Part shown: positions 12,250-21,976 of the stretch, piece after piece
Numbering within the stretch: position 1 is the stretch's first letter
How the letters are laid out: the number at the start of each line of letters is the position of its first letter
Assembly: GCA_003991915.1 (NCBI GenBank)
Contig: RQTK01000142.1
Span: forward strand, 561,383-625,382
Origin: Elysia chlorotica
Lineage: Eukaryota > Mollusca > Gastropoda > Plakobranchidae
DNA: 64,000 nucleotides
Direction: 5' to 3'
Position numbers and translations under genes: made by a program
The notes under the pieces: generated by a model
What the model was told of the DNA's origin: nothing
Seen by the model: the letters and a program-made list of their open reading frames with translations, nothing else
The model's database searches: none

Positions 12250-15200
12250 AGAGGGAAAGAGTAAAAGAGACCTGCAACCCCTTTCCTTCCCTACTTCCAT
12301 TTCTTTTTACATTTTACTTTCAGTTTTGAGGAAATGGGTAATTCCTAGAAAACTAGTTAGCTAATTGGCATGCCCCGGCACCAGCTCCCGTCCTCTATTG
12401 CTTTATTATGGTTTTCTTTATCAAAGCATGCACTGCATAGATTTTCTATAACGATTAGTCCAAGTGATTGTCTTTTCAACAGAACAATTTAAAAGGGACA
12501 TAGATCTAATCAACGTAGTTCTACTCACAGGGCACTAAAAGTACTTTCATGGCTCGTGGTCTTGATCTAGAAACATACACAAGTTGGGGAGCATTGTACG
12601 ATTATCTCACAAGTCCTGTTAAGCTGGTGCACATAAAGTGGGTACCGTATGAAAGATACTATCACACCAGTCAGCATTCGGATACTGACGGCCAAAGATT
12701 CATAAATGCGAGGTATTGCTAAGAAGCAAACAAGACCTAGAACTTCTAGATCTATATTCACAGGCAGGTTGATGATTGAAGGGAAGTACCGGCCTTTCAA
12801 TGTCACAATCTCTTAAAAGAGCCTGTATTACTTTCTCGGAGATGAAAAAATTGAGCCGCGCTAAAATTTGGAAGGTCAAAAAGAAGAAGAAAACCGAATT
12901 TTGGGGGGGAAATCGAAATGATTCCGATTAAATCAAAATGAATGGCAGGTCTGCATTTATATGATAATTAATATCATCATTGATAACATGATTTACACTC
13001 TTTGCACATCCTTTTTTGAAAGAAATGCAAGTTTATCTTTGCCTTTAATGATTTTGCCTTATTGACTTACCTCTGCTAAAGCTTTTTCAAACAATTCCTT
13101 GTCACGCTTACCCGTAAAAGGGTACATAGCGTGGGCCTCACGCATATTACGCTGAAACAGATGTAACAAATCAAACTTTAAAAGCAGGAAACCCAATAAA
13201 AGAAACCGAGCTGTATGAAAAACTATTTTCTTGAATACAGTTCTGCTAAAAATTGATCCAGAAGTTTAAAAAAAGATAAAAATATTTATATAGCCTTTTG
13301 CTTGCTTCTAATCGAACCAAATTATTTTCTTGTCCATTGACTGCTATATTATCTGATACAAGCTTTGGTAAATTTGATAGTTTTCGCTAACGTTCATTTT
13401 AAAACAAATAAATTGAAATCTTCAAACTATGTAAATTTAATGATGAATTGACATTGCAAACTTTATTCGTAATAAATACAGCTTTGAAATTGAAAATGGT
13501 CGCCAGACAAATTCTTAATCTTATGCTCAACTTACCAAGAATGTTAAATGCTGATCAGTTCCTTTTCTATAATACATTTCAAGCTCTTCCTGTTGAGCTC
13601 GGGTTAACGCTGGAAAGGGAGCATACATTTATAATTGTTTAAAACCAACAAATACAGTATAAATAACTCAACAATAGCCATATTTTCTTCTTCTTCATAA
13701 CTCTTGTAATAACGGTTCTCTTTATTCCAAAAAAAAAAAAAAAAAAAAACTCAAAGAGGATTTTATTAAAAGGAGAAAATAGTTCCCTCATCATTTAACC
13801 ATGATTGTTCATCTGTGTCCCTTTTAAATTACAGTGTTCGTTTTTGGCCTGATCTAGAACTAATTTTACACAATACATGCCTCTTCTTCTTTCACTATCA
13901 GCAAGTTACATAAATACTATGTTAATTAGTGAGTTGTGAGAGGGTGATGGCGAGGGAATAAAACTTAACTGTATTATCTTAAATTGTTACAGTATTCTTG
14001 AGAAGGTGTAGGCCTGAAAGTTGGACATACCTTATCTAAAATTTTAATTTAGTGATGGTCCCCAACCTATTCATGGGAATTTTGACGAAGGTTTATACCT
14101 CATGATCTGCTGCGACTAAAATTTGGTCGCAAATCTATCTGAAGCCTATAAAAAGACCAATTATAATTATTCTTATGTGTCATTTGGATTTACATGTAGT
14201 AAGGTTTTAGCTTAATTTTACCTTTCGGTCCACCTAATGGTGCATTCACCCATTTTTATGATTTTCAATAACGTAGATCTACATTAAAAAGTAGCTCAAA
14301 TGAAAGAATCTACCCAGTAATTCATAGAAATATGAAAAATCATAAAACGGAAATTCCTTCCCTTTTTAAACATAGCCAGTCTACTTTTAAAAAACTGTCG
14401 TGAATACCAGCTTAGTCTACGTAAAAAAGTTAGTACTGACTACTTTGTACAACCTTAAAAGTAAAAAGCGAATGCCCTCAGTTCTATTTTGTGTACATAC
14501 ACTTACAGTACATTTCACAGTTGGGTGTTTCTACAAAAACAATTTTTATTTTCTACAACTTAAATGCCGTTTCTTCTATAAAAAAAATTGCCAAACAAAA
14601 ATACAAAATATTTTCCCTGACTACCGTTTAGCCCTGTTTGTGAGAATTTTCTTTTACACATATCATATACACCAAAATATTCCAGTAGAAGTAGATGGTA
14701 GAGTGGGAAACATTTTAGTTTTTATCTAGGCAAGGCAAACGGGTGCCTAGTAGAAGCCTTTTTTGGTCCCCATCATGTCATGTTTGAATTTGTCATGCCT
14801 CATCTTTTGGTTTCAAGCTAGATCAAGGTTCGTGATTGTCTCTTCTCATCAACTTCACTTCCCATTACTTGCATCCCTGAGAGTTGTTCCCACAGCTAGG
14901 TGTCAGTTAAAGCCACTTATAGATGTTCGACTGCTTTGTTTAACAAATTTATTACCTAAATCCAAGCTTAGTTATGAGATAAAAATAATGTTGAACTTTA
15001 ATAAAAGTCTTTATAAGAGAAATAAAAGAAGTTTTTCTTTGTTGGAAACCATTCTTCTTTTAATCCGAATGAAACTTTGGGGTTCAAGATATTTTTAAAA
15101 ATATTTTTAAGAACACATAAATGTTACTCGCAAGGGTGAGATTTCAGGGAAAAAATAAAAATATCTATATCAGAATAATATAGTATTAGTAGGTCCATAC

Positions 15201-15348
15201 TTACTGGAAGGATCCCCAGCTTCTAAAGAAGAGCTTGAAAACATGTCCGATTGTGAGATGGGAGTACCAGGGTAATTAGAGGAACTTTGATTCATCATCG
15301 GCTGACCAGGGTATGAAGAACTTGACTGGCTTTTACCTCTTCCATGAC
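72..15348 (-). CDS. Unrecognised gene with a tandem array of alternative exons (3' part of gene beyond left edge)
   Basis: Gene-level entry; exons are listed separately. Three ordinary exons join in frame: a Ser/Pro/Gln-rich low-complexity segment, then 24 and 27 residues of charged, probably helical sequence. The last of these ends in phase 0. After an intron of about 6 kb come 17 small exons, each with an acceptor AG, a good GT donor, a phase-0 start and a phase-1 end. Their products share Arg4, Pro6, usually Arg14/Ala15, Tyr20 and Asn22, then a basic tail. Seen: the exons, phases and the shared motif. Inferred: that one array exon is chosen per transcript and completes a domain begun by the two constant exons. 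The Ser-rich linker followed by a basic helical module suggests a nuclear or nucleic-acid-binding protein, but I recognise no family. The 5' end of the gene and the exons after the array are not identified. Confidence 0.7.
547..649 (-). CDS. Array exon 16
   Basis: 103 nt, acceptor TGGTCCAG, donor GTGAGTCT. Begins LFERMPLLRLQSTRSTEYFY, then MNCQSRRQRMRAKE. There is no convenient ATG, so simple ORF calling would miss it. Confidence 0.75.
803..908 (-). CDS. Array exon 15
   Basis: 106 nt, acceptor TATTTAAG, donor GTAAGTTT. Begins LLRRLPILKLDPMTAAHLLY, then VNSKARRGMRTSRLR. Confidence 0.72.
1045..1159 (-). CDS. Array exon 14
   Basis: 115 nt, acceptor TGCCTCAG, donor GTAAGTTT. Begins LLSRIPILASSISRAASQFS, then HVCQSRVNMRLHRLRSHS. 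Lacks Tyr20/Asn22 but keeps Arg4, Pro6, Arg14, Ala15. Confidence 0.7.
1279..1384 (-). CDS. Array exon 13
   Basis: 106 nt, acceptor ATCCACAAG, donor GTAAGTTC. Begins FFRRMPSLLVDVQRCSHLFY, then LRCMSKNTMRISRLR. Arg replaces Asn22. Confidence 0.7.
1830..1938 (-). CDS. Array exon 12
   Basis: 109 nt, acceptor TTGTGCAG, donor GTAAGTAG. Begins FFHRIPLLRFDSKRASAKFY, then HNNISRLGMKRMIQRR. Confidence 0.75.
2037..2148 (-). CDS. Array exon 11
   Basis: 112 nt, acceptor CCCCTCAG, donor GTACGTGT. Begins LVHRIPLVALNLARTREVLY, then ANSLSRIIYWRSKHKNH. Confidence 0.7.
2449..2569 (-). CDS. Array exon 10
   Basis: 121 nt, acceptor CACTCAG, donor GTAAGCTG. Begins LYARMPLLAFDPVRAVETIY, then QNCRKKLHMRKSRFLVNQFG. 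Near-identical over the core to exon 3334-3454, with most changes in the basic tail. Confidence 0.8.
2752..2860 (-). pseudogene. Relic array exon (copy of exon 3629-3752)
   Basis: The stretch around CTCACATTATGATAGAGAAC matches the middle of exon 3629-3752, and the surrounding bases align with scattered changes. The donor position has CTCGC where the intact exon has CTCAC, so the GT donor is gone, and the LLSRLP start is not recoverable. Confidence 0.55.
2899..2999 (-). pseudogene. Degenerate array exon (duplicate of exon 2037-2148)
   Basis: 101 nt between acceptor CACATCAG and a weak donor GTAATATG. Begins LVWHIPLAAHLARTCEVLYV and is plainly related to exon 2037-2148, but a small internal deletion changes the frame after the SLSH residues, Arg4 is now His, and the length is 3n+2, unlike every intact member. 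It reads as a decaying copy. Confidence 0.65.
3334..3454 (-). CDS. Array exon 9
   Basis: 121 nt, acceptor CATTCAG, donor GTAAGCCC. Begins LYARMPLLAFDPARAMEIMY, then QNCRKKLQKRRSKSLVNQFE. A clear recent duplicate of the exon at 2449-2569; both are intact. Confidence 0.8.
3629..3752 (-). CDS. Array exon 8 (longest)
   Basis: 124 nt, acceptor ATTTCCAG, donor GTGAGTTC. Begins LLSRLPLLAFDVVRATEVLY, then HNVRLKLHMRNKRKLSLHN. A decayed copy of it lies at 2752-2860. Confidence 0.75.
4228..4348 (-). CDS. Array exon 7
   Basis: 121 nt, acceptor TTGACCAG, donor GTGAGCCA. Begins LLYRIPVLRYMQKQTEQYFY, then SNVYQKNHRRQMRSKARGHL. Confidence 0.75.
5251..5359 (-). CDS. Array exon 6
   Basis: 109 nt, acceptor TTGCGCAG, donor GTATGTGC. 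Begins LFRRMPLLQERYDTIVENFY, then INSMRRMYRIRDRAIS. Confidence 0.75.
5554..5653 (-). CDS. Array exon 5 (shortest)
   Basis: 100 nt, acceptor TTATTCAG, donor GTAAGTTT. Begins IMARIPLLRHSHLRAEHALY, then QNSMRKQQLRRQK. It keeps the 20-residue core and trims only the variable tail. Confidence 0.75.
5804..5924 (-). CDS. Array exon 4
   Basis: 121 nt, acceptor CAATTCAG, donor GTGAGTTT. Begins LFLRLPVLTYHPKRALETFY, then INSTRKMQKRRLRANEKFFD. One of the members closest to the consensus. Confidence 0.78.
6532..6643 (-). CDS. Array exon 3
   Basis: 112 nt, acceptor CTTTTTAG, donor GTGAGTAC. Begins LFTRIPLLKYHFKRTQSVMY, then VNTMKQVQRWKQRIFQS. Confidence 0.75.
6747..6858 (-). CDS. Array exon 2
   Basis: 112 nt, acceptor CCAACTAG, donor GTAAGTCC. 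Begins LYRRMPLLTFVPVRVEALLY, then ANCMRKMSLRRCRRKDN. A typical member with the full Tyr-x-Asn motif and a strongly basic end. Confidence 0.75.
7005..7113 (-). CDS. Array exon 1 (first in transcription order)
   Basis: 109 nt, acceptor AATAACAG, donor GTGAGTTT. Begins IYKRTPLLQYCDEQTRFYFL; a divergent member that has Thr5 in place of Met/Ile/Leu and lacks the Tyr20/Asn22 pair, but keeps Arg4, Pro6 and the basic tail (YRRC). Confidence 0.7.
8438..8464 (-). CDS. Candidate 27-nt microexon or alternative start exon
   Basis: Donor GTAAGTC and acceptor CCCATAG flank nine codons, MSPERKVIE, phase 0 at both ends. The phases allow it to sit between the constant exon and any array exon, or to act as an alternative first coding exon because it begins with ATG. 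It is too short to be convincing without transcript data. Confidence 0.25.
11841..12097 (-). mobile_element. tRNA-headed SINE copy
   Basis: On the minus strand the head reads like a tRNA (GAACTGGCTCAAG, then a degenerate GTTGGAATCG B-box), followed by a body with the GTCAGTATAATGTGA core shared by the copies near 34.4, 50.7, 51.2 and 54.7 kb. It is a dispersed repeat and not a functional tRNA. Confidence 0.6.
12206..12250. repeat. (TG)n(AG)n microsatellite
   Basis: A TG dinucleotide run passes directly into an AG run. Confidence 0.85.
13071..13151 (-). CDS. Constant exon immediately upstream of the exon array
   Basis: Acceptor CTGTTTCAG and donor GTAAGTCAAT enclose 81 nt, 27 codons in phase 0, reading RNMREAHAMYPFTGKRDKEL then FEKALAE. 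The phase-0 end fits the phase-0 start of every array exon, for example ...ALAE joined to LYRRMPLL. This makes it the natural common 5' splice donor for the array. Confidence 0.7.
13536..13609 (-). CDS. Constant exon, charged helical segment 1
   Basis: Acceptor CTTTCCAG and donor GTAAGTTGAG enclose 74 nt. The first two bases complete a codon, then 24 codons read LTRAQQEELEMYYRKGTDQH followed by LTFL, ending in phase 0. Heptad-like spacing and many charged residues suggest a helix. It joins in frame to the exon on either side. Confidence 0.7.
13610..15204. other. Intron, no feature seen
   Basis: AT-rich intron between two constant exons of the minus-strand gene. Several open stretches exist on the plus strand but have no homology or splice support. 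Confidence 0.5.
15205..15348 (-). CDS. Constant exon, Ser/Pro/Gln-rich linker
   Basis: Acceptor TCAG and donor GTAAGTATGG bound 144 nt that need one base from an upstream exon and leave one base at the end. The product begins GHGRGKSQSSSSYPGQPM and continues with Asn/Gln/Ser and a SQSDMFSSSSLEAGDPSS tail, a low-complexity, probably disordered segment. Its phase matches the next exon exactly (A plus CG makes a Thr codon). No upstream partner exon is certain; a weak candidate at 16683-16725 is discussed among the rejected items. Confidence 0.7.
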
Positions 15349-17439
15349 CTGACAAGAGGCAAAGAATTTGTTTAAAATTTAATGAGAGTACAGTATTGGG
15401 AGAGATTAAATTGTAAAGGGGTTTATGACACAGTAACTCAGTTTCTATACCATAGCAGATCATTTAGTTTGCCACCACTGACCCCTCTGATAGGGACCAT
15501 ATATCACGACTGACAGGTGAAATGCGAGCATCCTAGATCGCTTCTCCCGAGGCTGCCTATCCACTGCTTATCAGCGGGCTAATCCACAATTGTTTTAAAA
15601 TTAAATTAATATGTTCACTGTTTTTACTCAAATCCTGCTTTGAAATATACCAAATAAAAGCTACGCGTATTCTCTATAACACGCAGTTGTTCGTTTTATT
15701 CTGTGTACAGAGTGGAGCGATGTTCTAGTATATTTGTTTTTAATTCGTAATTAAAAAATGTGTGCATTGGTTTAATTTTTTTATTACTATAAATATTTGT
15801 AAAGTTGAGAAAACGGTGAGTATTTGTGTAATTTCAAACTAATCCATCAGTAACTATGGTAATTTTCTATCTACCCGATAAATCTATCTACACTTAGGAC
15901 ACATACTTCTAACAGTTCAGTTAATATTTAAAGTTAAAATATAATACTGTATATACTTTAAAATATATTATTGGCAAAGAAAAAAAATATTTTAATTAGG
16001 CTTTCAGTTTCAGTCATAAATAAATTACGTTTTAGTTAATGTTACTGTGGTGGCCAAAAGAGTCTTTTTTTTTTACACTTGGCGTGCCTTGCAGCTTACT
16101 CTTTTTTTTTTATTTCCTTGTGTATGAAATGGAGAGTTTAGGGAACTTAAGAGAAGCTGAATGAAAACCTTCAGTAATAAAGGGATGTTTAGCATTTGGA
16201 GAATTGGAGGGAAAAAACACAGAAGAATATGGGGCTCAAAGTCAGATTAGAACATGTGAAGATGAACTCGCTAGCGTGAAGATAAAGGTAAAGGACCCAT
16301 TTGCTGTGAACTAGAGCAGATCTTAGCTAAACACAACATAGTTCCATGGCCATATCACAGTAGATCATTCATAGGTTATGACTGCCACTAGTAAAAGACA
16401 ACGCAAGTATATCCAGTCCTCACAAAACATGAACTTAACCACAGTAGCTAAACTAACCCCAGAACGCAATTATTGACAGAGATTTTCAGTTAGAGCAACA
16501 TTTGATGCACTCAATCATCATATCATGCTTTTGCCAGTCCATAATTTATTCCCCACACTGATAAGATTGGCAAGTCAACACAACACATGATCAAATCATC
16601 GATAATGTCACTGTACAGACAACATTCTCACAACACAATTACACCAAAACTACATATGTTATGCTTTAACAGCACTGTCTACCTTTTATTGAGAGATGAG
16701 GTTTTGGTATGGGTTTGCTCATAGGCTGCACGTCATGTCCTATCACTAAAGACCCTTATATTATATAACCACGCAATTAAAGAAAAAGACAAGTAATGTC
16801 GCCTAAGTTTTAATTTCTTTAAAAAAATTATTATTATTAAACCTTTATATCTATGTAAATACAAAGTGCATACTCAACAATCAACCAGGTAATGATGTAT
16901 AACAAGTACAAATTTACATAGATCGCTTAAAAAACAAATGCAAATGGAAAAAAATGTGTTTATGTTTATATTAGAAATGCACAAAACGTGTACCACTGTG
17001 AGGTTCATAATGTTTTTAAATTGCAACTAAAATACTTATTAAAAAGTTATTTATTCAGTTTGAAGTTTATTGTTTGAACTGTTATGTGAAGTCAGGGAGT
17101 GAATGAGAGTGTTGGTGTGCTAACCGAGGCTCAGGTAACCCTACAAGCGTAATCCCTGGAATGAAGTACGGTCAACGGCAAACTAAGTGCTCCGCCAATA
17201 AACCACGGTGATTAAGCTTCTGTTCATTAAAATTTTGAACTATTAATATATAGTACATGTCACCCAGTGACTGACTACATGTCTGAGAGCAGGAAATCGA
17301 CAATAGTTAATGAAGATGAAATATATTGTAGTCTCTTTTGAATTCTGCTTTCGCCCAACCTGTACGCAGCTGTCTCATCAAATTTACACATATCATACAC
17401 ATTTTCACCGGTGAAAGTTGTAAATACCTATAATGATTG

Positions 17440-17590
17440 CTTGTGGCTTTTGAATGTAATATTGTATTGTGTCAACATTATATGATTATTTTTCTTTTGT
17501 ACATGTGATAATGGAAATTGTTAAGCGCACTGAGCATGACTGTTCATGGAAGTGCGCTATATAAATTATGCAATATATTATTATTATTTA
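17440..17590 (+). mobile_element. 3' tail of a LINE/SINE copy
   Basis: AAGCGCACTGAGCATGAC followed by GTGCGCTATATAAATTATG and an ATTATT tail resembles the 3' end of L2-like LINEs and the SINEs that share it. Only the tail is recognisable. Confidence 0.45.
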
Positions 17591-18064
17591 TCAATGAGCC
17601 TGACCGATGAATCAAAAATATAGTAGAACTAGAACTTCAGAAAATTCGTTCAAGATTGGTCACAATTGAAAATATTGCTTTAGTACACAAAGGTCAGCAT
17701 TAAAAAAAGATGTGAAGAGAAGTAGATAGATATAACACACTTAACCCACTAATCAACTACATGCACTATCAACACTATCACTCACTGTAAACAACCACTA
17801 ACACTATTCTCTTTCTAATTTCTCCTCAGCACATCCATCATCCTTTTCCACGTCACTCCAACACATTTGAACTAGAGGGGGGTGGGAACCTACTCTTTGA
17901 TCATGTTTTTAATCTTCAACCATCCATGCTACATAACATTTGGAATTGTTAAAAGTGTCCCCTCTACTGCATTTTCACCAATGGCTATTTACCCATGATC
18001 ATCTGTACAATGTTGAGTTCAAATTGTTATTCTCATGTTGTGGAAAAGGATTTATTCCATCACC

Positions 18065-20356
18065 CTTTAACCCAATCGCACTTAGATAGATCTGCCCACC
18101 CAACCCAGCTCCAACCTAAGAGAAGGGAAATAACTCCGCAAGAAAATCATACCTTACTTGTTTTAAAAAATTGTAAAAAAACACCCATAAGTGATAGAAA
18201 CATAATTTAAATTGCAAAAATAAAAAGAATAAATGATCTAATAGATAAAGCTTAAATATATATGTTCATGAAAATACAAGAAAGGGTAAAAAATTTTAAA
18301 GAGAGAAGTTTTGAAAAATTTTGGCACAGATACCTGTGATGAAGGATTCAAAAAAAATATTATAAAATAAGTTACAGAAAGTATAATAATTTGGCTTGTA
18401 TATTTACAAAGAAGAAGACTTGTAGTTTAGTTCAGGTGAATTTCAGAAAGATGGAATGGAAAACAGGGGAATAGGATTTTTTTTTTGAACGCGGCAAAAA
18501 AAAGTGTAAAAAAGACAAAAATGATACAGACAAGGTGTGGTTGAAAAAAAATCATTAAAAAAAAAGTTATATTTTAATCTCAATATATTTTATATAATAA
18601 TGAAGAAAAAGACCAGTTGCTTGCTTGACATTAGTTTCAGGAAGATAGGATCAAATGTTGGGAATTGAGAATTTTTTTTATATTTACTGGTTTAAAAAGT
18701 TGCGAAAAACAGAAATAGAGGAAAGAGTGAAGGGGTAGAAAATAACTCATTTCACTAAAGATGATCACATTTTTCATCATACTTTAAATTTAAGAAATCA
18801 GGAGACTTCTTATTAACTAAAAAAGAGACAAAAAACAATATATGAAAACTTCAGGCAAAATTTGTTTCTCAAAAATGTTTAATCCAACTGTAACAAAAAA
18901 TAACAGGAAATTGATTGAGACAGATAGTAACAAAGAAAAGGGGTTTTCTTATTATAAATATAATATAAAACATTCTCTCCAGCTAAGATACTATTGAACA
19001 TTGCTTCAAAACTGTTTAAAATGTGTTAAAAGCAAAATATTGTTGATTATGCGTTAAACAATTTTTTTTGAAAAATAACGTTAAATTACATTTTTTTAAA
19101 TTTAACAAGGGAGTTACAATTAATCCTAGGAGTAATCTATTTGTTAAATATTACTACTAAAATTGAAAGCTTACAATACTTAATATTGATTATTATCTTA
19201 AATTTAAAAAACTGGGATATTTTTTTCTTATTTGAGGGCAGGCGGAAAGAAATAGAAGTAGCAGCAGGAGACTTTGGGTCTGACACATTAGGTCATATAT
19301 TTACCTACTCAGTGCAGGGATGCATGATCTATGTATAGTAATCCCAATTAGTGAAACACACAATGCATTTACTGCATGCTAGTAAGCTGGTGGTTAAAAC
19401 TAGCCAAACATAAACCCTTGTGGAGTTGGAATATAATCCAGTACAGCCATAGATGATCACCCGCATTCTGCCGCAGTTGATCTTGACGCCAGACCTGGAA
19501 CAGCAGTAGTACGCAGCTTTCCTGGAACCATGGAGATGATCAAGCCGATACTGTCTGACGAGAGGGTTGAGCCAGCACCAATAATGTTGACACCGAGGTG
19601 CACCCTGGAGAATCTGGAAAAGTTGTCGGCAGCTTGCACCAAACCTCAGGCTCCGTCGCCTTTGATACAGTAACTCCATCGTCTAAATCCGCATCATCCG
19701 CATCATCCTAAATTCTAGATAGACTTTAGAATCTAGATCTAGATCTAGATATACCTGAACAGGAGCACCCTGCTGAACATCCAGACAAAAACCGCACCTT
19801 GCTCATCATCATAGAAGACACCCTGATCCTCTTTTCCATTACTTGCAACTAGATCTAGACCTAGATCTAGATCTAAATCTAATTTTTTTTCCTATTTGTG
19901 CACATGCCTGACGGTACATATACTAGATCTAGACCTAAATCTACACTAAATTGCTTTCCTGATCACATCTTGACCATAAAAGGGACTGGTTTGCATCAGG
20001 AAACAAGTTCAGGAAACCATACATTGTCAAAAAATGCTGTGTTCTGTAAACAAAATCGTAGCAACAGTGCAAATTTTTGGCTAAAATTCTCTCCAACTTC
20101 AATGCCGCGGCAAAAATGAAAGAATGGACCGATCTTCACGGAAAAAAAAACAAAAAAAACTGCAGCTTCCTGGCTTTTGATTGAAAACGTGAAAGGGCGA
20201 GAAACGAAACAAAACCATCGCGAAAAACGCGTTCTAAAAATAGTGCCTACATGGCCCCATTCAGGGGCGAGCCAGGGCGCTTTCGGGCGCTATAGGGACG
20301 GGGAAGTCATTTTTTTCAGGGCGCTTTCGGGCGCTATAGGTGCGATTGGGTTAAAG
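18065..20356. repeat. Possible element bounded by 17-bp inverted repeats
   Basis: CTTTAACCCAATCGCAC at the left end and its exact reverse complement at the right end lie 2.3 kb apart. Near the right end AGGGCGCTTTCGGGCGCTAT occurs twice. I see no transposase and no clear target duplication, so this could be a non-autonomous DNA element, two solo repeats, or chance. Confidence 0.3.
19725..19945. repeat. TCTAGATCTAGA-rich palindromic tracts
   Basis: Several runs of the self-complementary AGATCT/CTAGAT unit lie at 19.73, 19.85 and 19.92 kb. Similar short runs recur near 32.4 and 57.5 kb. Confidence 0.6.
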
Positions 20357-20520
20357 AAAAAAATTTGGGCGAAGTGGCAATTTCTCTAAAGTATCCAATT
20401 TGTAAAAGTAAAATCAATATCAAATTTTGTAACTTTATGGAGGACAGAAGTAAGGATATAAACTTACACTAAAAGATAGTACATGTAATAATTTTCTGCA
20501 AGAACACATTAAAAATTATA

Positions 20521-20563
20521 ACAACAATAATAATAATAATAGTAATAATAATAATAATAATAA
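20521..20563. repeat. (AAT)n microsatellite
   Basis: Imperfect AAT repeat. Confidence 0.85.
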
Positions 20564-21297
20564 TCTTTCTTACTTTTTTTGTGGAGTCGGGCTTGCACCA
20601 CTTGGCTTACTAATGAAGACAAGGAAAGCGTTAGGGTCAAAGTCCAAGTTTTGTATTAGAAATACTACAAGGACGTTGTGCAAATTCACATAAGCAGGGG
20701 GGCTCTACTCAGCACTGCAATGCTGGAACTTGGAACCAACGCGCCACTGCTCTCACCTGGAAAGAGCGGACTACGATCTATGTTCATCTTTGTTTAGGAT
20801 TAGATTCTGGGGGATACATTTATTGTTGGTTTCTTGTAAAGCAACCAATTTCCTTTTAACGAGACAAGTCGGGCACTGCCCACCCAGCCCATGGGCACCA
20901 GGCCTTCCCACCTGATTCTTCAATATTGTCTTCTCCTCTGTGGCTGGTTGTATATTTAATCTTTGCAAATACTTTGGACACGGAATCTTTCTGTATTCTG
21001 TATTTTGAATTCTTTGAACACTTATTTTTGCTCTGAATGTTCTGTCTTCATTTCTTTGTGTTTACAGGGAACGTGGCTTTAACTGGCCTGAGTGAAGCTG
21101 TCTGGAGTTATGTCCACTTTCAACTGACACAAGTGTTTATTTTGCTGTCCTAATACTCTTTCTAAACCTCTCTCTCCCTCCCTATCTGGCCAGTGTTAAT
21201 CTTTGGTCAAGGGAAGCAAAGCTTTCTCCTAGAGTCCTAGATGAATGTGTCATTGTTCCTTGCTTGTTGTTATACGGACTGCTCCGCCCATCCCCAG

Positions 21298-21472
21298 TGA
21301 CAAACTGAACCGCTACACGAACCGAGTGGTCACGCTGTGGTACCGCCCCCCCGAGCTGCTGCTGGGAGAGAGGAATTATGGGCCGGCCATCGACCTGTGG
21401 GGCGCGGGCTGCATCATGGCGGAGATGTGGACGCGCAGTCCCATCATGCAAGGCAACACCGAGCAGCACCAG
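21298..21472 (+). CDS. CDK9-type kinase exon (activation segment)
   Basis: Acceptor CATCCCCAG and donor GTAGTG bound 175 nt. The product reads [20 protein letters not shown] and continues through [20 protein letters not shown] to [18 protein letters not shown]. This is the activation loop with the T-loop Thr in [11 protein letters not shown], the APE-equivalent PPE and the F-helix DLWGAGC of CDK9, the catalytic subunit of P-TEFb that phosphorylates the RNA polymerase II tail. The match to CDK9 is much closer than to other CDKs. The exon is GC-rich in AT-rich surroundings. No exon for the N-lobe, the HRD loop or the DFG motif was found upstream in the window. Confidence 0.85.
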
Positions 21473-21856
21473 GTAGTGCACACTAGTCAAACTACAGTGG
21501 GCACAACTTGTGGGGACAGTCAAACTACAGTGGACAGCGCGTTTAACATAGAATTAAAATAGAAAAGATGATTGATAGTTACAAAAAGGAAAAATACGTT
21601 TTTATCAATATTGGGTTTGACATTGGGAGATTTTTTATGATCATTGAAAAGGTTGTTTATCATTTAAAATATTGAAAATAAAAATTTAATTTGACGAGTT
21701 TTTGTTCAATTTGTACATGTTATCAATATGATAGACATTTCTCTTTGCCAATTTCGAAACGTTTTCTAAAAATGTTGAGCTTTACAGCGTAGTGGATCAG
21801 TGCAGTCCAATCTCTTCTCCCGTATATCTACTTGTGTTTGATCGTTCTGTCCCAAG

Positions 21857-21976
21857 CTGACCCTGATCAGCCAGCTGTGTGGGTCCATCAGCCCCGACTC
21901 CTGGCCCGGCGTGGACAAGCTCGACCTCTTCAACAAGATGGAGCTCCCTAAAGGACAGAAGCGCAAGGTCCGAGCC
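21857..21976 (+). CDS. CDK9-type kinase exon (C-lobe start), truncated
   Basis: Acceptor GTCCCAAG, then LTLISQLCGSISPDSWPGVD and KLDLFNKMELPKGQKRKVRA, which follow directly on the previous exon in CDK9. The family continues with a DRLKAYV-type stretch, but here coding similarity stops at KVRA, right against an ACT/ATT microsatellite that is the tail of a minus-strand LINE fragment. The only GT near the break (AAG then GTCCGA) is a poor donor. Either the exon ends there with a weak donor or a LINE insertion has cut it. The remaining C-lobe is not found downstream. Confidence 0.75.

Larger units (their letters stand above)
8465..13070. other. Most of the long intron between constant exon and array
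   Basis: AT-rich sequence with no coding signal I can support. It contains one SINE (11841-12097), a TG/AG microsatellite (about 12206-12250) and short homopolymers. With 7114-8437 it forms the roughly 6 kb intron that any docking element for exon choice would have to lie in or near; I could not verify such an element by eye. Confidence 0.6.
15349..21297. other. Region without a supported gene
   Basis: AT-rich sequence holding a LINE/SINE-type 3' tail near 17.5 kb, a pair of 17-bp inverted repeats (18065 and 20340), TCTAGATCTAGA tracts near 19.73-19.94 kb and an (AAT)n run. A GC-richer stretch at about 19450-19680 is open in two minus frames; it may be decayed transposon coding sequence, but I cannot name it. 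Confidence 0.5.

Noticed and set aside
12567..12806. Minus-strand open frame of 79 codons
   Set aside because: No motif, no splice or homology support.
16683..16725. Possible further upstream exon of the minus-strand array gene (PMSKPIPKPHLSIK, ends in phase 1)
   Set aside because: The phase would fit exon 15205-15348, but the acceptor lacks a pyrimidine tract and the donor GTAGAC is poor; not enough to call.
19329..19679. Minus-strand open frames in a GC-richer stretch
   Set aside because: Two frames are open, no family recognised and no splice partners; probably decayed transposon sequence.
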